A stretch of 64,000 nt of DNA from Crocinitomicaceae bacterium (GTDB lineage: Bacteria > Bacteroidota > Bacteroidia > Flavobacteriales_D > Crocinitomicaceae), in contig JAJTCM010000006.1 in the NCBI GenBank assembly GCA_021325675.1, positions 1-64,000 of the forward strand, read 5' to 3'. Shown here one piece after another: positions 9,633 through 18,855 of the stretch. The position numbers and the translations under genes are program-made. Each line of letters starts with the position of its first letter. Position 1 is the stretch's first letter. Under the pieces are notes generated by a model. That model ran no database searches and was not told the DNA's origin. It saw only the letters and a program-made list of their open reading frames with translations.

Positions 9633-10094
9633 AAATTTCTAATCACACTCATATCAGGCCTTTTCATTTTTCCGGCCGCCCTCAGCCAGGAAATGAGCCC
9701 TAAATTAAACAAGGCCATTGCGAAGGATAATTTCCGGAAAGTCGAGCGCATCATCAAATGCCAGATCAAGAAGAACAAAAAAGGGGTGATCCCAGGCAAC
9801 GGCGAGGAAATTACCCACGCAGAAACGTTTGACTGGCTGGTGAGCTGGCTCAAAAAACACCCCAATGTAGAAGATGCGGCCTGGGACAAATGTGCCGTTA
9901 AAATCATGATCTACCCGGGAACTTCCATTCTGGGCGCTTTGTTTAAAACCGAAAACGGGACGCGTGAAATGTGTTTCCATGTCCAGGTAGGGAAGCTCGG
10001 GAAGGGGAATGATAAGCATGTGCTTGTTTATAAGGACATGGAAAAATGTGGCGGGTTTGTGAAACAGCAGAAAGAGAATTGTGCTGGGAAATAA
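9630..10094 (+). CDS. Small secreted cysteine-containing hypothetical protein
   Basis: 154 residues. Signal peptide about 1-19 (MKFLITLISGLF..., cleavage near ALS-Q). The mature part is basic with five cysteines (C44, C88, C115, C140, C151), consistent with periplasmic disulfides. No family recognised. The first ATG is chosen because it begins the signal peptide; the next Met (22) would remove it. That ATG sits inside a 31-base palindrome. Followed by a long hairpin-rich intergenic stretch. Confidence 0.7.
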   Translation: MKFLITLISGLFIFPAALSQEMSPKLNKAIAKDNFRKVERIIKCQIKKNKKGVIPGNGEEITHAETFDWLVSWLKKHPNVEDAAWDKCAVKIMIYPGTSILGALFKTENGTREMCFHVQVGKLGKGNDKHVLVYKDMEKCGGFVKQQKENCAGK

Positions 10095-10107
10095 AGACGT
10101 TCTTTGC

Positions 10108-10440
10108 AACTTTTTCTTGATAAAAAGTTGCGCAAAAATCAAGGTTCAAGTGAAGCCGCTCGGAGAAAAAGCCATCACGGAGCAATACAATACAAGTAGT
10201 GTGACAGGTCACAAACGGCAAGCGCCTTGTATGTATTGCATTACCGCTCAGGCTTTTTCTTTTCCTCACTTCTCTCACTTAAACCAAAGCTTCGGGTTGA
10301 TGTTTTTCATAAAGGATATCGGGGTGTTTTGGCACGGTTTCCGCCAAGGCGGATCAAAAACACGCGCCAAAACCTTAAGATTTACGCTTTTGCTACGAGG
10401 GGTTACATCCCCCGCAAGATATTTAATGCCTTCGGCATTT
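10108..10440. repeat. Multi-hairpin intergenic element between convergent genes
   Basis: No credible gene lies in 10095-10498. The stretch is a chain of inverted repeats: 10-base arms of a hairpin at 10108-10133; nested arms 10164-10173/10251-10260, 10182-10196/10226-10239 (one bulge) and 10200-10205/10208-10213; 10326-10333/10366-10373 enclosing CCGCC-AA-GGCGG (10341-10352); GGGG/CCCC at 10399-10412; and AATGCC/GGCATT at 10425-10439. It probably includes transcription terminators for the two convergent neighbours and resembles compound REP-type elements (inference). Confidence 0.6.
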
Positions 10441-10498
10441 CATGAAAAATAATCTGCGATATCAGCGTATAAATTTGCGTAAGTCAGCGGGCAAAAAT

Positions 10499-11185
10499 TC
10501 ACAATAAGAACTTATAGCCCACGCCGCGGATGCTATGGAAATGCACCGGGTTTTTGGGGTCTTTTTCGAAAATTTTACGGAAGGTGAGTATGTAGTTATC
10601 GATAGTCCGGGAAGTCGGGTATTGGTCGTCGCCCCAAAGCTCATCGAGAATTTCTTCGCGTGAAACGACAAGGCCTTGTTTCATAAAAAAGAGGCGCAGC
10701 AACTCCATTTCACGTTTGCTGAGCTCGGTTTCGAATTTCGTTTTGGGATTGCGGACCGTGTAGCTTGAAAAATCGATCTCAAATTCACCGATCTGTACAT
10801 TGTTCAATTGTTCCTGTTGGTTTTCCACGCCTTCGATCAGGATCTGTACGCGCAGCAGCAATTCTTCAAGGTCGAAGGGCTTTGGTAAATAATCGTTTGC
10901 GCCCAGCTTGAGACCGGCGATCCTGTCCTGGGTGGTTCCCTTCGCAGAAAGAAAAAGGACGGGAACTTTGGAATACTTGCGGATTTCCTTGCAAATTGTC
11001 AGCCCGCTCACTTCAGGGAGCATCACGTCGAGGATCACGAGCACAAACTGGTCCATGTCCGCAGCCTGCAAAAAGGCTTCCGTGCCGTGTGTAATCGTTT
11101 CTACCTGGTAACCTTCCAGCTCAAGGTTCATTTTAATCAGGTCCGACAGGCTTTCTTCGTCTTCTATGACACAAATCGATTTCAT
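10499..11185 (-). CDS. OmpR/PhoB-family response regulator
   Basis: 228 residues: receiver domain 1-120 with acidic pair E8-D9, phospho-acceptor D53 in ILDVMLP and Lys102 in LPKPFD. Then comes a C-terminal winged-helix DNA-binding domain (about 130-228) with the TIDNYI and IRGVGYKF motifs. It should bind DNA once phosphorylated by a histidine kinase. No kinase gene is next to it in this window, so it looks like an orphan regulator. Divergent from trpS, with a dispersed repeat between them. Confidence 0.92.
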   Translation of the reverse strand: MKSICVIEDEESLSDLIKMNLELEGYQVETITHGTEAFLQAADMDQFVLVILDVMLPEVSGLTICKEIRKYSKVPVLFLSAKGTTQDRIAGLKLGANDYLPKPFDLEELLLRVQILIEGVENQQEQLNNVQIGEFEIDFSSYTVRNPKTKFETELSKREMELLRLFFMKQGLVVSREEILDELWGDDQYPTSRTIDNYILTFRKIFEKDPKNPVHFHSIRGVGYKFLL

Positions 11186-11210
11186 TGCTGTAAATATAAT
11201 GAGAATTTGA

Positions 11211-11251
11211 GATTCGAAGATTCCCCGCTACGCGGATTCGAAAATTCGAAG
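11211..11251 (+). repeat. Dispersed repeat family 1, full copy
   Basis: 41-base unit with two TTCGAA palindromes flanking a small hairpin CCGC-TAC-GCGG. It aligns without gaps to 34501-34541 with 7 differences. Lies between the divergent response regulator and trpS. Confidence 0.7.
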
Positions 11252-11279
11252 CCTTACTATTCAAAAATTACTATTTTCG
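11245..11279 (+). promoter_or_regulatory. Candidate trpS promoter
   Basis: TAttTTCG at 11272-11279 matches the Bacteroidota -7 form (TAnnTTTG, one change). A weak upstream box TTCG lies at 11245-11248, 23 bases away. Predicted transcription start is about 9 bases before the ATG. Confidence 0.4.
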
Positions 11280-11293
11280 TAAAAAATTTTCAA

Positions 11294-12265
11294 ATGGCAC
11301 GTATTTTAACAGGAATTCAAAGCACCGGTATCCCGCATTTAGGCAATATCCTGGGGGCAATCCGTCCGGCAATTGAATTGTCTGAAAAAGAGGGAAATGA
11401 ATCTTTTTTGTTCATTGCCGATCTGCATTCCCTGACACAGATTAAAGACGCAGCGCTCCTGCGCAGCAATACGTATGCAACGGCGGCCACCTGGCTTGCT
11501 TTCGGGCTCGATCCTGAGAAAAGTGTTTTCTACCGCCAGAGTGATGTTCCGCAAGTGACGGAGCTCGCATGGCATTTGCTTTGTTTTTTTCCTTACCAGC
11601 GCCTGACCCTGGCCCACAGCTTTAAAGACAAGGCCGACCGCCTGGATGACGTGAATGCCGGTTTGTTCACTTACCCGATCCTGATGGCGGCGGATATTTT
11701 GATGTATGACGCCGAAATCGTCCCGGTGGGGAAAGACCAGTCACAGCACCTCGAGATGACACGCGACGTAGCTTCCCGTTTTCATGCCAAAATGGGCGAA
11801 ACTTTTGTGTTACCGAAAGAAATGATCCGCGAGGACGTGCAGATTGTTCCGGGAACAGATGGTAATAAAATGAGTAAATCCCGCAACAATATCATCAATG
11901 TTTTCCTGCCGGAGAAAGAGCTGAAACAGCAGGTAATGAGCATTGAAACGGACAGTACGCCACTGGAGGAACCGAAAAATCCGGATACATGCAATGTTTA
12001 TAATATTTACAAGCTGATCGCCACCCCGGAAGAAATTGCGGAGATCCGTCAAAAATACCTGGCTGGCGGCTACGGTTACGGGCACGCGAAAATCGCTTTG
12101 TTTGAATTGATCCTGGACCGTTTTGCAAAACCACGTGAAACCTTTGCTTATTACATGAACGACGTTTCTAAAATCGACGAGGTCTTACTCAAAGGCGCTG
12201 CAAAGGCGAAACGTGTTGCAGATGACGTTCTGGCGCGCGTACGCCATACTTTAGGCCTGAATTAA
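11294..12265 (+). CDS. trpS: Tryptophanyl-tRNA synthetase
   Basis: Class I aminoacyl-tRNA synthetase, 323 residues, charging tRNA-Trp with tryptophan using ATP. HIGH-like PHLGN at 14-18 and KMSKS at 192-196, with VGKDQSQH typical of TrpRS. The ATG at 11294 gives the family N-terminus MARILTGIQSTG; the frame is open further upstream but that part reads as intergenic repeat. Followed after 3 bases by an LD-carboxypeptidase gene, probably in one transcript. Confidence 0.96.
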   Translation: MARILTGIQSTGIPHLGNILGAIRPAIELSEKEGNESFLFIADLHSLTQIKDAALLRSNTYATAATWLAFGLDPEKSVFYRQSDVPQVTELAWHLLCFFPYQRLTLAHSFKDKADRLDDVNAGLFTYPILMAADILMYDAEIVPVGKDQSQHLEMTRDVASRFHAKMGETFVLPKEMIREDVQIVPGTDGNKMSKSRNNIINVFLPEKELKQQVMSIETDSTPLEEPKNPDTCNVYNIYKLIATPEEIAEIRQKYLAGGYGYGHAKIALFELILDRFAKPRETFAYYMNDVSKIDEVLLKGAAKAKRVADDVLARVRHTLGLN

Positions 12266-12268
12266 TTT

Positions 12269-13171
12269 ATGGAAACAAAAGCCCATATTCCTTATTTACA
12301 GCCCGGTGACCTGGTGAAGATCGTTTCCCCGGCGAAAGGCATTGAACCGGCTTTGGTTTTTGCAGCAAAGGAATTTCTTGAGGAGCAAGGCTTCCAGGTG
12401 GAGCTTGGTGAATTTTGTGTCGGGAAGTACAATTATTTTTCCGGCACGGATGAAGAACGCACCAAAGATTTCCAGGATGCGCTGGATAACCCGGAGGTAA
12501 AAGCGATTATCTGTGCCCGTGGCGGCTACGGCTGTGTACGCATTGTCGACTTGCTGAACTGGGCTGCTTTTATCCGCGGGCCTAAATGGATTGTCGGCTT
12601 TTCCGATGTGACGGTTTTTCACCAGCGCATCCAGCAATACGGTTTCCCGAGTATCCACGCTACCATGCCGCTCAATTACAAAAGCAACAGCAGCGAATCG
12701 CTTCAGACACTTATTGACTCCATGACCGGAAAGCTGGAACAAATTACCATTCCCGGCAATGAGCTCAACATCCGGGGAGAAGCTAAAGGCAGGCTGCTCG
12801 GCGGGAATTTATCCATTCTCTACAGTTTGATCGGTACAGACGACCAGCCTGATTATAACGGGAGTATTTTGTTTATCGAAGACCTGGCAGAACAGCTGTA
12901 CCACATTGACCGTATGTTTTACACACTGCAAAAATCCGGGATCATCAACCAGATCAAGGGCCTGATCGTTGGCGGGTTCACTGACCTGAAAGATACGGAG
13001 AACCCGTTCGGAAAAACATACGAGCAGGTTATTCTCGATCATTGCTCCTACCGGAATTTCCCTATTGTATTTGATTTCCCGGCGGGACATATTGATGATA
13101 ACCGCGCACTGATCTTAGGCAGGGAGGTCACGCTGAAAGTTGGCACCGGCGAAGTTTCACTTGGTTTTTAG
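12269..13171 (+). CDS. ldcA: LD-carboxypeptidase (S66), murein recycling
   Basis: 300 residues. Serine peptidase triad S112 (GFSDVT), E204 (IEDLAEQ) and H274 (AGHIDDN), with spacing close to E. coli LdcA, and the ARGGYG motif at 83-88. It trims the terminal D-Ala from cytoplasmic L,D-linked murein tetrapeptides. No signal peptide, consistent with a cytosolic role. Starts 3 bases after trpS; the pairing has no obvious functional logic. Confidence 0.9.
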   Translation: METKAHIPYLQPGDLVKIVSPAKGIEPALVFAAKEFLEEQGFQVELGEFCVGKYNYFSGTDEERTKDFQDALDNPEVKAIICARGGYGCVRIVDLLNWAAFIRGPKWIVGFSDVTVFHQRIQQYGFPSIHATMPLNYKSNSSESLQTLIDSMTGKLEQITIPGNELNIRGEAKGRLLGGNLSILYSLIGTDDQPDYNGSILFIEDLAEQLYHIDRMFYTLQKSGIINQIKGLIVGGFTDLKDTENPFGKTYEQVILDHCSYRNFPIVFDFPAGHIDDNRALILGREVTLKVGTGEVSLGF

Positions 13172-13308
13172 AAATCTGACCGGCTATTTTGAACTACATA
13201 AGGCATTTCAGAACATGTTAGATTTGCCTGTTGAAGATCATATAAGAATTAAAACGGGGTGAACTTTACTACTCGGCGTTAAACAGTGTTCTTTGCGTTC
13301 CCGTTTTA

Positions 13309-13680
13309 TTAAAAATCAAGGAAATCATCCAAATCGCGGCGGTCTTTTTTAGAAGGTTTGCCCGTCCCGTATTCCCGGTAAGCGCTTTGGGCCAGCTGAT
13401 AGGCTTTGTATTTCTCGATTTCCTCGGGTTTTGTAATGTCGCGCAGATAAGTTTCAACAAGCTTCGCCCCTACTCTTTTTTCCAGTAAATCAAGGACTTC
13501 ATATTCAAACAGGGCGCTGTTTTTCTGGATTCCAACCACATCGCCGATCTTGATATCGCGGGAAGGTTTGATCTCCTGTCCATTGATCCTGACCTTTCCT
13601 TTGCTGATTAGCTCGGTTGCCTGCGAGCGGGTCTTGGAGAGGCGCACGCACCACAGATATTTATCGACACGGATTTTCAT
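13309..13680 (-). CDS. S4-domain RNA-binding protein, Hsp15-like
   Basis: 123 residues: S4 domain 1-60 (RVDKYLWCVRLSKTRSQA, then KGKVRINGQ), then a basic tail. The family member HslR (Hsp15) recycles stalled 50S subunits that carry peptidyl-tRNA. Convergent with the LD-carboxypeptidase gene. In the 137-base gap, arms AAAACGGG (13251) and CCCGTTTT (13300) could form a weak two-way terminator. Confidence 0.85.
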   Translation of the reverse strand: MKIRVDKYLWCVRLSKTRSQATELISKGKVRINGQEIKPSRDIKIGDVVGIQKNSALFEYEVLDLLEKRVGAKLVETYLRDITKPEEIEKYKAYQLAQSAYREYGTGKPSKKDRRDLDDFLDF

Positions 13681-13701
13681 TGTTAAGTTTTGTTAAACTG
13701 C

Positions 13702-13733
13702 TTTGTTTGGGCTGCTATTCTGCCGTAAATTTA
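13702..13733 (+). promoter_or_regulatory. Candidate promoter of the 856-residue T9SS cargo gene
   Basis: TTTG at 13702-13705, 20-base spacer, TAAATTTA at 13726-13733: Bacteroidota -33/-7 pattern with one mismatch in the last base. The ATG follows 28 bases later. Confidence 0.5.
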
Positions 13734-13761
13734 GGCCTAGGATTTAAAAAATATACATATT

Positions 13762-16332
13762 ATGAAAAATTTTACCCAAACAAGCCTGCTTTTGCTCCTG
13801 CTAACTACTGTTTTTCAACTCAATGCACAAAACTGGACAGGAAACGTCAATTCAGACTGGAACAACGCTGCCAACTGGAGCATTGCCCCGGGCAACGGCA
13901 GCTCACCGGTAATTAACCCGGCCAACTACACCGGAGCAATGGCTTCACCTGTGCTTTCTTCCAACTCTTCGTTTTCACCTGCAACGATTATTGTTCAGAA
14001 CGGAGCTGTCCTGACGCTCAATGCCAATCTCACGACCCAGGAAGACGTGGAGGTAATTGACGCCGGGTCGCTTATCCATATTACGGGCGGCACATTCAGC
14101 GTCGGGCCTGGAAACGGCGGAAGGCTCGTTGCCGATCTCGGCGGGGCCATCACGGTTGACGGCGGCAACCTGGTAGTTGACGAGCGCCTGATCAGCGGTG
14201 CGGCTGCCCTGATTACCATTAACGATGGAAACGTAACAACCAACGAGCGTCTGCTGCTCGATCTCGGCGGAAAAATAATCCAAAACGGCGGAACAGTTGA
14301 AGTGGGTGCTACTTTTGCCCTTGCCGACGGGGAAGGCGCAATTTCCTGCTTATATGAAATGAATGCCGGAACGCTCAACGTTACCGGGGAAATGGCCCTG
14401 GAAAACGAAGCCGGTGATTTTTCGCCTACGTTTAATATGACTGGCGGAACGCTGAACCTGGACGGCGACCTGATCTGGTTTGGCGAAGCGCCCGGAACAG
14501 GAACCCCGAGAGTACACCTGAGCGGCGGTACGGCCAATATTGACGGTTTGATCACCAATCTTGCCGGAAGCACGGTAAATATGCACCTGACTGTTGACGG
14601 ATCTGCAACCCTGAATTTCAGCGGGGCAAGCATTGATATGATCCAAATTACGGATTCAATTATCCAGCGCGGAACGGGAGCTGCTATTCATTTAACGAAT
14701 ACAAGCTCATGGAACAACACCGGGGTTTTTTGGGCTGAAAATACGACCACGCATTTTGACGGAACAACAACCCTGAACGGAACAGGAAGCTACCAGTTTC
14801 ATTCCGTGATAATCCATCCCCTGGCTTCGCTTGTTCACGGCAACCCGGCGGTGATTTCACTGAGCGGTGACCTGATGCATGGCGGGAACTTTGTTTCCAA
14901 TAGCAATACGGTTCGCCTGAACGGAACAGATGAACAATTTTTGTCCGGGGAAACAATTGATTTTTACACGGTAACATTAGAAAATTCCTCTCCGGAGGGA
15001 GTAACGCTGCAAACGGAAACCCATATTTTCAATGAGCTTGCTTTTATTTCCGGTAAAATCAACTCCAACGGTGCGGCATTCCTTGTGTTCGAAGACAATG
15101 CCACAAGTATCGGAAGTTCGGCAACACGCTTTGTAAACGGGCCGGTACGTAAAAACGGGAACGATGCTTTCATTTTCCCGATTGGAAAAAACGATACCTG
15201 GGGCCGCCTTGGAATTTCCGGGACAGCATCTGCAACGAACAGCTTTACGGCCGAATATTTTGATGAAGCCATGATTGGCGCTTCCATCGTAATGCCGCCG
15301 CTCACAGCTATCAGCCCTCTGGAACACTGGACGTTTCAGAGAGAGACGGGAACAACGGAAGAAGTCAATGTCGCGCTCTATTGGGAAGATGCGGCTGCCA
15401 GCGGGATCACCAACTGTGATGAAACGACCATCGCTTCCTTTGACGGCGGCAGCTGGTTCAATGCTGTCTCCACAGCCAGCGGGGATTGCACCGGGAACGG
15501 AAGCGGCTTCCTGAACTCTGTGGCAACGCTTAGTCAATACAATGCATACACTTTCGGGTTTTTGGGCGAGGTTACGGTAGTTGACACAACAGTTTGCGCC
15601 GGGGGAAGCTACTCAATCGGGACAAGCACCTACACGGCGAGCGGAACTTACCTGGATGTGCTGACTTCTTCCCAGAATACAGACAGTACAGTTGTGACAC
15701 ATTTAACGGTCCTTGACCCGATTATTGCTACGGAAAATGTGGTGTTGTGCTTTGGTGACAGTGTTTTGGTTGATGGGGTGTATTATCAAGGTGCAGGCAC
15801 TTACCCGACATTTTTTACAGCGGCGAATGGCTGCGACAGTCTTTTGAATACAGTTGTAACCGTTCTTCCGGAAATTAACCTCAACGTTTTGGTTTCGGGC
15901 ACCATATTAACAGCTGAAAATTCCGCAGCTGACAACTATCAATGGATCGACTGCGACAACAACCAAGCCGTAAGCGGTGAAAATGACGCTTCTTTCTCCC
16001 CCACTGAAAACGGAAGTTATGCCGTAATTATCACCAGCGGGGATTGCTCTGATACAAGCGAATGCTACACCGTGAACTCCGTTGGGCTCCATTCTTTAGA
16101 AAAAACGGCGTCGTTCTCAGTTTATCCAAACCCTTCGGGCGGAACATTCAATTTGCTGACGAAAGGCTTGAACAATTTCAAAATCCAGGTTACAGACCTA
16201 CAGGGAAAACTCATTTACAGCAGGGAAAACTGCCCGGCGGAAATGGAGCTGAGTCTCGGTCAAAGCGGTATTTATTTCCTGGAAGTGGAATCTGCTGAAG
16301 GAAGATTTGTGGAGAAGATCAGTGTGCGCTGA
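13762..16332 (+). CDS. Large T9SS type A cargo protein with beta-helix-like repeats
   Basis: 856 residues. Signal peptide 1-22 ending LNAQ. Residues about 30-330 are a run of short repeats with GGT/GGN turns (for example ITGGTFSVG, MTGGTLNLDG, LSGGTANIDG), suggesting a right-handed beta-helix. A middle part (about 450-600) and a Cys-containing part (about 610-770) follow. The C-terminus carries a type A sorting domain starting FSVYPNPSGGTFNL and ending in basic KISVR. Such proteins pass the outer membrane by T9SS and are attached to the surface or released. No enzymatic motif is seen, so an adhesin or structural role is a guess. Confidence 0.85.
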   Translation: MKNFTQTSLLLLLLTTVFQLNAQNWTGNVNSDWNNAANWSIAPGNGSSPVINPANYTGAMASPVLSSNSSFSPATIIVQNGAVLTLNANLTTQEDVEVIDAGSLIHITGGTFSVGPGNGGRLVADLGGAITVDGGNLVVDERLISGAAALITINDGNVTTNERLLLDLGGKIIQNGGTVEVGATFALADGEGAISCLYEMNAGTLNVTGEMALENEAGDFSPTFNMTGGTLNLDGDLIWFGEAPGTGTPRVHLSGGTANIDGLITNLAGSTVNMHLTVDGSATLNFSGASIDMIQITDSIIQRGTGAAIHLTNTSSWNNTGVFWAENTTTHFDGTTTLNGTGSYQFHSVIIHPLASLVHGNPAVISLSGDLMHGGNFVSNSNTVRLNGTDEQFLSGETIDFYTVTLENSSPEGVTLQTETHIFNELAFISGKINSNGAAFLVFEDNATSIGSSATRFVNGPVRKNGNDAFIFPIGKNDTWGRLGISGTASATNSFTAEYFDEAMIGASIVMPPLTAISPLEHWTFQRETGTTEEVNVALYWEDAAASGITNCDETTIASFDGGSWFNAVSTASGDCTGNGSGFLNSVATLSQYNAYTFGFLGEVTVVDTTVCAGGSYSIGTSTYTASGTYLDVLTSSQNTDSTVVTHLTVLDPIIATENVVLCFGDSVLVDGVYYQGAGTYPTFFTAANGCDSLLNTVVTVLPEINLNVLVSGTILTAENSAADNYQWIDCDNNQAVSGENDASFSPTENGSYAVIITSGDCSDTSECYTVNSVGLHSLEKTASFSVYPNPSGGTFNLLTKGLNNFKIQVTDLQGKLIYSRENCPAEMELSLGQSGIYFLEVESAEGRFVEKISVR

Positions 16333-16404
16333 TCCGGATCGAAGAGTTGAAATTAGCTGCGCTGCTGCATGTGGCGGGGCGAAGATGGATAGAGATTATA
16401 TTGA

Positions 16405-16453
16405 TTTCCCTTTGGTGTGTACGGTTTTAACCTGCTCACCAAAGGGATTTTAT
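16405..16453 (+). terminator. Rho-independent terminator
   Basis: TCCCTTTGGTG (16407-16417) pairs perfectly with CACCAAAGGGA (16437-16447), followed by TTTTATT. It ends the T9SS cargo transcript. Confidence 0.75.
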
Positions 16454-16504
16454 TGATTCAACACATTAAGATTCATTAAAGACGGGCTTACGGTTAACAA
16501 ATAT

Positions 16505-16535
16505 TTTGCAGGCGCTGAAAGTTTTTATACTTTTA
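16505..16535 (+). promoter_or_regulatory. Candidate promoter of the TPR protein gene
   Basis: TTTG at 16505-16508, 19-base spacer, TACTTTTA at 16528-16535 (one mismatch to TAnnTTTG); 22 bases to the ATG at 16558. Confidence 0.5.
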
Positions 16536-16557
16536 TCGCGTTTTGCACACTATTTAT

Positions 16558-18168
16558 ATGAAAAAGTTACTCCTGTTCTTGTTGGTCCTGGTTTTTCAAA
16601 CCGCGATTTATGGCCAAAAATCTGCTCTATTATACAACAAAGGGCTGAAATTTTTGGACCAGGAAAAAGACGAAAAAGCAATTGCCTGTTTCAAAAAATC
16701 CATCAAAGCCGACCAAAACTTTAAGCCTTCTTATGTTATCCTGGGAATTTTAGCCGGTGAAAAACAAGAATTTCTGTCAGCCAGATCGTATTTCAAGCGG
16801 GCAGTTGAAATTGATAACACGGATTCAGGGCTTTATTATTACCTGGGAAACGTTTATAGCCACTTAAACCGGAACGATTCTGCGGTTTTTTATTACGAAA
16901 AAAGCCTGTTCCTTGAACCTGAAAACTTACTGACGCTCTTTGAGCTTGGGAACGTTAATTACGGCCTTAAAAATTTTGCGGTTTCAGCTGCTTATCTCAA
17001 AAAGTGTCACGATCTGGGATTCAAAAAAACGGAGTTGAACGTTTTGTTAGCCAGCGCTTATGCGGGCCTTGAAGATGCCGAAAACACCCGAAAATATGCA
17101 GATCTGTCCATTGATCAAAACGGGGAAACAAACGATGCGCTCCGCCTGCGGGGATATTCCAGATATCTGCTCGACGACCTGGATGGGGCTTATTTTGACC
17201 TGGAAAAATCAATCGGCCTGAGCAAGCAAAAAGATACCGTTGATTATTATGCTATGTTTTATATGGGACTGGTAAATCTGCGGCTGAAGCAATATTCCGA
17301 GGCGATCATTAATTTTTCGAACAGTGAGGTAATGCTGAAGGAAGCCAATGTTTATTACAACCGGGGCCTTGTCAAAAAATACCTGACGGACTATGATGGG
17401 GCTATCGTTGATTTTAAAAAGGCATTGGAAATAAAGCCCCTTTATGCGGAAGCCCTGGATGAGCTTGTCCGCTTATATGTTTTCGCCGGCGATGAAGATG
17501 AAGCTTTTTCTTTGGTAGAGCGGTCCATACAGGAAGGCCCTTATGAAGCCTCAAATTATTTCCTCCGGGCGCAGCTTTTATATGAGGTGGATTCAATAGG
17601 TGCAGCTATTGCTTCCCTGGATAAAGCCATTGAACTTGACGCTTCCTATTTACCAGCCTATACCATGCGGGCCCTATACAAATATGACTATTTTGAAGAT
17701 CAGTTAATTGACCGGCCGGATTACGAGGACCTGACGGAAGAAGAGGAAGATTCTATTATTGCAGCTAATCAAAAAGATATTGAAGCGGATTTCGACAAAG
17801 CCCTGAGCTTCAAAATGGATGAGGACTATATTTATTACCAGCGCGGAATTTATTATTTCATGGACGGGTATTATACCAAAGCGATTGAAGATTTCAAGCG
17901 TCTTACAGATAACCCGGATTATTTAACTTCCTCAAATTATTACCTCGGCCGGTGTTACCAGGAAGTGAACCATCATAAGCAGGCGATCGAGCATTTTCAA
18001 AAAGCTATTGAATTAGAAGAGGAAAAAGAAAACGCCGAAATCTATTATTATATCTCCATTTCGTATTACAAAACCAAACAGCAGGAAAAATTTTGCTTCT
18101 TTATACGTAAAGCAATTGCATTGGGCTATGAAACTACCTTAGAGGCCAAATGCGCCGAAGACCGCTAG
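16558..18168 (+). CDS. Secreted tetratricopeptide-repeat protein
   Basis: 536 residues. ATG 16558 gives a clean signal peptide MKKLLLFLLVLVFQTAIYGQ; a start five codons earlier would spoil it. The mature protein is almost all TPR-type helical repeats (about 25-530), for example SVFYYEKSLFLEPENLLT-like units, in two blocks separated by an acidic stretch near 405-420 (EEEEDS). It is probably a periplasmic scaffold for protein contacts; the partner is unknown. Convergent with the ABC operon, with only 5 bases between stops. Confidence 0.8.
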   Translation: MKKLLLFLLVLVFQTAIYGQKSALLYNKGLKFLDQEKDEKAIACFKKSIKADQNFKPSYVILGILAGEKQEFLSARSYFKRAVEIDNTDSGLYYYLGNVYSHLNRNDSAVFYYEKSLFLEPENLLTLFELGNVNYGLKNFAVSAAYLKKCHDLGFKKTELNVLLASAYAGLEDAENTRKYADLSIDQNGETNDALRLRGYSRYLLDDLDGAYFDLEKSIGLSKQKDTVDYYAMFYMGLVNLRLKQYSEAIINFSNSEVMLKEANVYYNRGLVKKYLTDYDGAIVDFKKALEIKPLYAEALDELVRLYVFAGDEDEAFSLVERSIQEGPYEASNYFLRAQLLYEVDSIGAAIASLDKAIELDASYLPAYTMRALYKYDYFEDQLIDRPDYEDLTEEEEDSIIAANQKDIEADFDKALSFKMDEDYIYYQRGIYYFMDGYYTKAIEDFKRLTDNPDYLTSSNYYLGRCYQEVNHHKQAIEHFQKAIELEEEKENAEIYYYISISYYKTKQQEKFCFFIRKAIALGYETTLEAKCAEDR

Positions 18169-18173
18169 TATGA

Positions 18174-18854
18174 TCACATCCGGATAATCCTGCCGTCCTG
18201 CATTTCGATGATCCGGTCGGTGTTTTCCGCAAATTCCTGGTCGTGGGTAACGATTAAAAGCGTTTGCTTGAATTCATGCGCCAGTTCCTTGAACGTGTCA
18301 AATACGATATTCGCGTTTTTCTTATCCAGGTTCCCTGTTGGCTCATCGCCCATGATTATCAGCGGATCGTTGATCAATGCCCGGGCGATTGCTACCCGCT
18401 GCTTTTGTCCGCCGGAAAGCTGGTTGGGTTTTTTCATCACCTCATCCTGCAAACCAAGGATTTTCAGTTTTTCAAAAGCGCGGTGCTCAATTTCCTGTTC
18501 GGAATATTGGTTCAGCTTCAGACCGGGGAGCATCACATTTCGCAGGACGCTGAATTCATTGAGCAAGTAATGAAACTGGAAGACGAAACCGATTTTTTCG
18601 TTTCGTACCCGCGCCAGCTGGCTTTCTTTGCGATCACGCATCAATTCGCCATCGATCAGTAAATCGCCTTCATAATCGGTATCCATCGTGGATAAAATAT
18701 AAAGCAGGGTTGATTTGCCGCAGCCGGATTTGCCGATAACGGACACAAATTCGCCCTTCCTGACCTGGAAGGTAATATCTTTCAAAACCGGGATTGTTAC
18801 CGGGTCATGGAAACTTTTGTTGATATTTCTGGTCTCTAAAACGATCGCTTCCAT
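18174..18854 (-). CDS. ABC transporter ATP-binding protein, LolD/MacB type
   Basis: 226 residues. Walker [10 protein letters not shown] at 41-49, signature LSGGQ at 146-150, Walker B IIMGDE at 166-171. It belongs to the LolD/FtsE/MacB group that powers mechanotransmission permeases. Last gene of a three-gene exporter set, 1 base after the permease gene. Confidence 0.93.
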   Translation of the reverse strand: MEAIVLETRNINKSFHDPVTIPVLKDITFQVRKGEFVSVIGKSGCGKSTLLYILSTMDTDYEGDLLIDGELMRDRKESQLARVRNEKIGFVFQFHYLLNEFSVLRNVMLPGLKLNQYSEQEIEHRAFEKLKILGLQDEVMKKPNQLSGGQKQRVAIARALINDPLIIMGDEPTGNLDKKNANIVFDTFKELAHEFKQTLLIVTHDQEFAENTDRIIEMQDGRIIRM

Positions 18855-18855
18855 C

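Noticed and set aside
14977-15537. Long antisense frames within the 856-residue cargo gene
   Set aside because: Shadows of a repetitive GC-containing gene; no start context or homology.
17021-17212. Small antisense frames in the TPR gene
   Set aside because: No support beyond being open; opposite a clear repeat protein.
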